Source of the DNA: Oreohelix idahoensis
Taxonomy: Eukaryota; Mollusca; Gastropoda; Stylommatophora; Oreohelicidae
NCBI GenBank assembly: GCA_024509875.1
Contig: JAMPIV010016258.1
Coordinates: 372,001-436,000 of the forward strand
DNA length: 64,000 bases
Direction: 5' to 3'
The first letter of the stretch is position 1, and every line of letters starts with the position of its first letter. Positions 60,216 to 64,000 of this stretch are shown here, piece by piece. The notes beneath the pieces were generated by a model. The model did not search any database. It was not told where the DNA came from and was given only the letters and a program-made list of their open reading frames with translations. A program made the translations under genes and the position numbers.

Positions 60216-63200
60216 TGGTTTTCGCTTAGCTTTGCAGATGTCTGCAGTGAGTTGTCTCTGGGTGATGATTTTCAGTGAAGTCGTGACTATTCCGTCTCTT
60301 CAGGAGTCGAGTGTTTTGGTAGCAGCTCGTGCCTTCCACTGCCGGGGCTACTGCCCAGATTGCCTCGTCATGCGTCCTCAAGACCCGTCTGTTATATGTG
60401 TCTAGCGTCGACTTCTGACAACTGGTACTGAAAACCCAAATGGGTTATGAATTATTTCCAGACTTGATGCCCAGACAGGCCGTAATGTCGTGCAGCTGTT
60501 TAAGATGCAGTCGTCCCTCGATAATTAAGATGATAATTTAGCATAAACTTTTACCGATTTACACTTGAGGAAGGTTCCTCGGACTTGTGGCTCTCCGTTC
60601 CATATTTGAAGTTTTATACTACTTCTTAATTTTAGAAGGTAATCCAAGTCCTGATAGCCTTTCCTATACTGGAATCCTTATTCATACTCCTTATTCTGGC
60701 TGTCTATGATCTCTCCTTGACGAGATAAAAAAATGCAGTGCAGAAATCTTAAAGTGTGCTAGGTTTTATGTGAATTTTCTGCCCACCACAAATGTCACCA
60801 CGTGAGGTTCTGTTTTGTTGAAAACCCAATCATAATTAAGTTTAGTTTAAGAGTCTAATTTCAAACCAACCACAGGTAACGCGTTTGTTTTTTAGTAAAT
60901 GTTATCTCCACCATACTATCTGAAAGTTACTACATGGCTATATAATGTATTGCCCTTTAAGTGTTATATTTACAAAAGCCAGTATATCACGCGACCTTAA
61001 TTATTACATCTGATATCTCTTCCACGGCTGCCTTCACTTTCCATAAAGGCTTCTTGTCGGAAGTGATTGTATCATTTCCTTGTGTCCCGAAACTCAAGAT
61101 TGCTATAGAGCCCCGTCGGAAATCTTTACATGGTCTGTCTAATGTCGTGACTGATAAAACCAAGAACACATTGGAAGTTGCATTTTTTCTGCAAATCATG
61201 TCCATGTATTAAACATTCGTTATCTCAAATTAGCAATCCAAATTTTGGTTAGTCTCCATTTGCCGACAGGTGTGAAAAAGATGTATCTATCACTAGTCCG
61301 TCTGGCTTACATAATAAGTCTGGCGACCAACATCAATAAAATGTTGACCTAATCTTTATTGTTAGTGAATACTGATCACAACCAACGGATAACATGCCAC
61401 GAGGTTAGGTCAAAACATGGGGAAGTGACGAAGTTTGTCAACTCGAGGAGGAGATAACATCGATAGATGCAGGCGTAAAGAAAATATAACGAACAGATGA
61501 GAAGGAAGAAGAAATGGTACAGTGCAGGGAAGCAAAGATGGTCACATAAAAATGAACGTCTTAATTATGACTCGCCACAGAGAGTGAAAATGGAAATGAA
61601 TGCATGCATGGAGACCGAATAAATTAGTAAAAGAATGAAACAAGTTAAAAGAATTCCAGTATGTGGAAAGCACGCTCACAAAGAATGTTAGAGAAGAGAG
61701 ATACAGTATAACGATCTATGAAACGATCCAAATGTGCAGTCATTGATACATAATTGCAGGCAACAAGCAGCAGCTAATTAATAGCACACTTAATCCAAGT
61801 ATGCACTGTGAGAGAGTCCAACATGGCAGCTAACACATAAGAAAAGAATATCAATATCCATGAAGTACGATGCTTGAGAAAATCTCACCGGTCATGGTAG
61901 AAAAGGAACAAAAATCACCGGGGAGTTGGCTGGAACAGCAATAAAGTGTTTTAAAACGGATCCATTTACTTTGATAATGCATTCTGGAGAAGTCGCGAGA
62001 ATGGAAATAGAGAATGTCTGAGTTTAGACTGAATATGAATGTATAATGTAGAAATAGAGAAAATTAAAGTCACTAATGAAAATATGGAGAAAGGTAAGGC
62101 TTCTGGAGAGAAGAGAGATATAATTAAATATCTTAGGTCTACTTCCCAGCCATACTCGGACTCTGTTTAAGATGTCATACATTCGTCCGTCCCCCAATAC
62201 TAAACATAATAATCTACTACAGCAAGGACTACAACGGCAAACATTAAGTGATAGTTAGAATAGAGTGAATTCTGACTGCTTAGTACATATAAATATATTT
62301 ATTAAAGAAACCACAACATTGAACCGACCAAATAAGTAATGCCTTCACTAGCTCTGAAGGGCTAGTGAATGTATCAATATCACAACCACGGAAAAATAAC
62401 ACGAGACTTCACTCAATCTCTCAGACAAAACGTCTCACTCCAAACCACCAACACCCGTACACTTTCTCACTCCCAAGAAAATCTAACTAAAGGGGTTAGG
62501 CCCCCAATTTCGCAAAGAAACGGCTACTCCTTATGGTAAAAATCCTGGTAAGTTACCTTATCTGCTAGAAGAAAAACCACTACACTGTTCCACCCAGGTT
62601 GAGATTTCCAGGCTATGGAGATAAGCTCTCTCTGTAACAGTGTCGTAATAAATCCTATGCATTAAAAATTTACTGTGGCTGGAAGCCATACTAGCAGGTG
62701 AAGGAGATTAAAACGAGTGCAGAAATACTTGTACTCACTGTTCCAAATCTATCCAAACGACGAGGACTTTTGCTGGCGATCGAGTATCCAGTAGGCACGC
62801 TGGGGCACCTTTTATACTGGATAATTGAGACTTGAACTATAAAAACAGGTGACGAGTACTGGCAACTGACTACTCCTCTCGGTCATTACGTCAATATACT
62901 CAGAAGTAACCAGCTTTCAATGGGTCGGACTGTGCTGCAGAAACTGACTGGATGGCAAAGGCGACAGCCCGTATGTGTTGAGATAATGGTTAACTGCAAC
63001 TGGCGGAAATTTGGGATGTAGGTAAATAATCCAGGACGCGAGGCTACTGCTTACTTGTATGTAACAGAAATCGATGTATAGTGGTGTACTTCAAACAGCA
63101 CGAGTAATATGTGCTTCACAAGTACTGTCTATCGACGAATCCGTTCTGTCGGCCGGCCTGTATACTCCGAGTTAACTGGATGTTAATGGGTCGGACAGTG

Positions 63201-63510
63201 TTGCCTAAAATGCCTGGATGGCAACGGCGACAGCCCGTATGAGCTGGAGCGATAGACACTTTCAGCAATCGGCTGTGGTTAAGTAATCCGCAAAGCTGCC
63301 TTATAACTGAAACCTGGCAGTTTGACGTAGACTGCCTGGTAATGTTTATTATGTGGAAATTGTAATCCTCTGACAGCAGCAAATCACATCAGAAAGAACA
63401 AAACAAATGTGCTGACCAAGACTCAGAAAATATACAGCAATTCAAAATCTCTTTAGCCACTGTAATAGTCATCCTCTTATTGTTTACGAAACAACTTCCA
63501 ACTCTCATTC
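60216..63510. other. Largely unassigned sequence; weak LINE relic and a diverged duplication
   Basis: At about 61650-61710 a + frame gives EFQYVESTLTKNVREE, and near 62090 GKASGE, both faintly RTE-like but in the wrong order, so at best a rearranged relic. Segments 62915-62990 and 63185-63255 share TGGGTCGGAC, CTGGATGGCAA and GGCGACAGCCCGTATG, a diverged duplication about 270 bp apart. No gene is supported. Confidence 0.3.
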
Positions 63511-63630
<120 letters not shown>

Positions 63631-63691
63631 ACCAAATCAAAACAAACCCTACTCTCACTCGCTCTCGTCGCTTTAGTTAGCCTAAAAGTTC

Positions 63692-63732
63692 ACATAGGTA
63701 AATCCAGCCACGGGGTAAATCCAGCCACGGGT
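63692..63732. repeat. Short direct duplication
   Basis: GTAAATCCAGCCACGGG occurs twice in succession. Confidence 0.9.
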
Positions 63733-64000
63733 TTGCTTGATCAGCGTGTCTGCTCGCGCAAGGCCCAACGCGATCCACAACAAAAATATTTGCACACACA
63801 CATGCCTGGTCTCACACACTCTAGTAAAAAGTGCCCACGCTGATAATTTACTACACTGACTGAGTTACCCAAATAGTGTTGAGCGTATACTCAATATGTA
63901 TCAAATAGCAAAAAAACTATTTACACCAATATTCTATACCCAACTAAGTGAGGGAAAATTAGGCTAAAAATTAACTTTACAGCGGCTCACTCTTTCTGAC

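Overview
The window is animal nuclear DNA that consists almost entirely of repeats; I found no host gene I can support. The evidence for an animal genome is a mixture of RTE-clade LINE fragments, a jockey-like RNase H relic, tRNA-derived SINEs, a Ty3/gypsy-type LTR retrotransposon, long solo-LTR-like elements, a hAT-like MITE, a 49-bp satellite and long microsatellites, in AT-rich sequence without bacterial-style operons. An invertebrate, perhaps a mollusc, fits the repeat mixture, but this is an impression and not a determination.

Layout. 1-7.8 kb: a dispersed repeat also seen at 38.8 kb, a 51-bp minisatellite, a LINE C-terminal relic, and a nested pair of LTR-like insertions (2460-5447, holding 2499-4869). 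7.84-8.13 kb: a tRNA-derived SINE with a perfect 13-bp target duplication. 8.45-12.94 kb: a 49-bp satellite (about 72 near-identical units, then a decayed flank) with a LINE tail inserted at its edge. 13-18.7 kb: LINE and SINE relics, a poly-T/poly-G block and an inverted SINE pair. 19.0-21.55 kb: a 2.54-kb solo-LTR-like element on the minus strand with perfect 5-bp duplications. 22.9-24.7 kb: a related LTR-like copy, then a retroposon with a GAT-repeat tail. 25.9-31.9 kb: a three-layer nest in which an RTE LINE (26588-29477) sits in a solo LTR (26360-31703) that sits in an older RTE relic. 32-49.8 kb: more LTR-like, LINE and SINE pieces, a 70-G homopolymer, a 700-bp GAT microsatellite, an RTE reverse-transcriptase fragment (46.3-47.25 kb) and a hAT-like MITE. 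50.5-59.6 kb: a young LTR retrotransposon. 59.6-64 kb: microsatellites and unresolved sequence.

The most notable element is the LTR retrotransposon at 50506-59586. It has 2.4-kb LTRs that differ by roughly eight substitutions and one 14-bp indel, a perfect 5-bp target duplication, and two long ORFs. Its domains run gag, integrase zinc-finger region, integrase C-terminal GPY/F module, reverse transcriptase, RNase H. Integrase therefore lies upstream of reverse transcriptase, the order of Ty1/copia and of the unusual Gmr1-like Ty3/gypsy lineage. No protease and no integrase catalytic core are visible, although the first ORF stays open, so it looks like a recently mobilised non-autonomous derivative.

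The second notable item is a motif strongly resembling a twister self-cleaving ribozyme within the first 50 bases of the RTE LINE at 26588. That LINE's family is recognisable at four places in the window by a common 3' end of TAAG repeats and 11-16 bp target duplications, including one insertion only 39 bp long.
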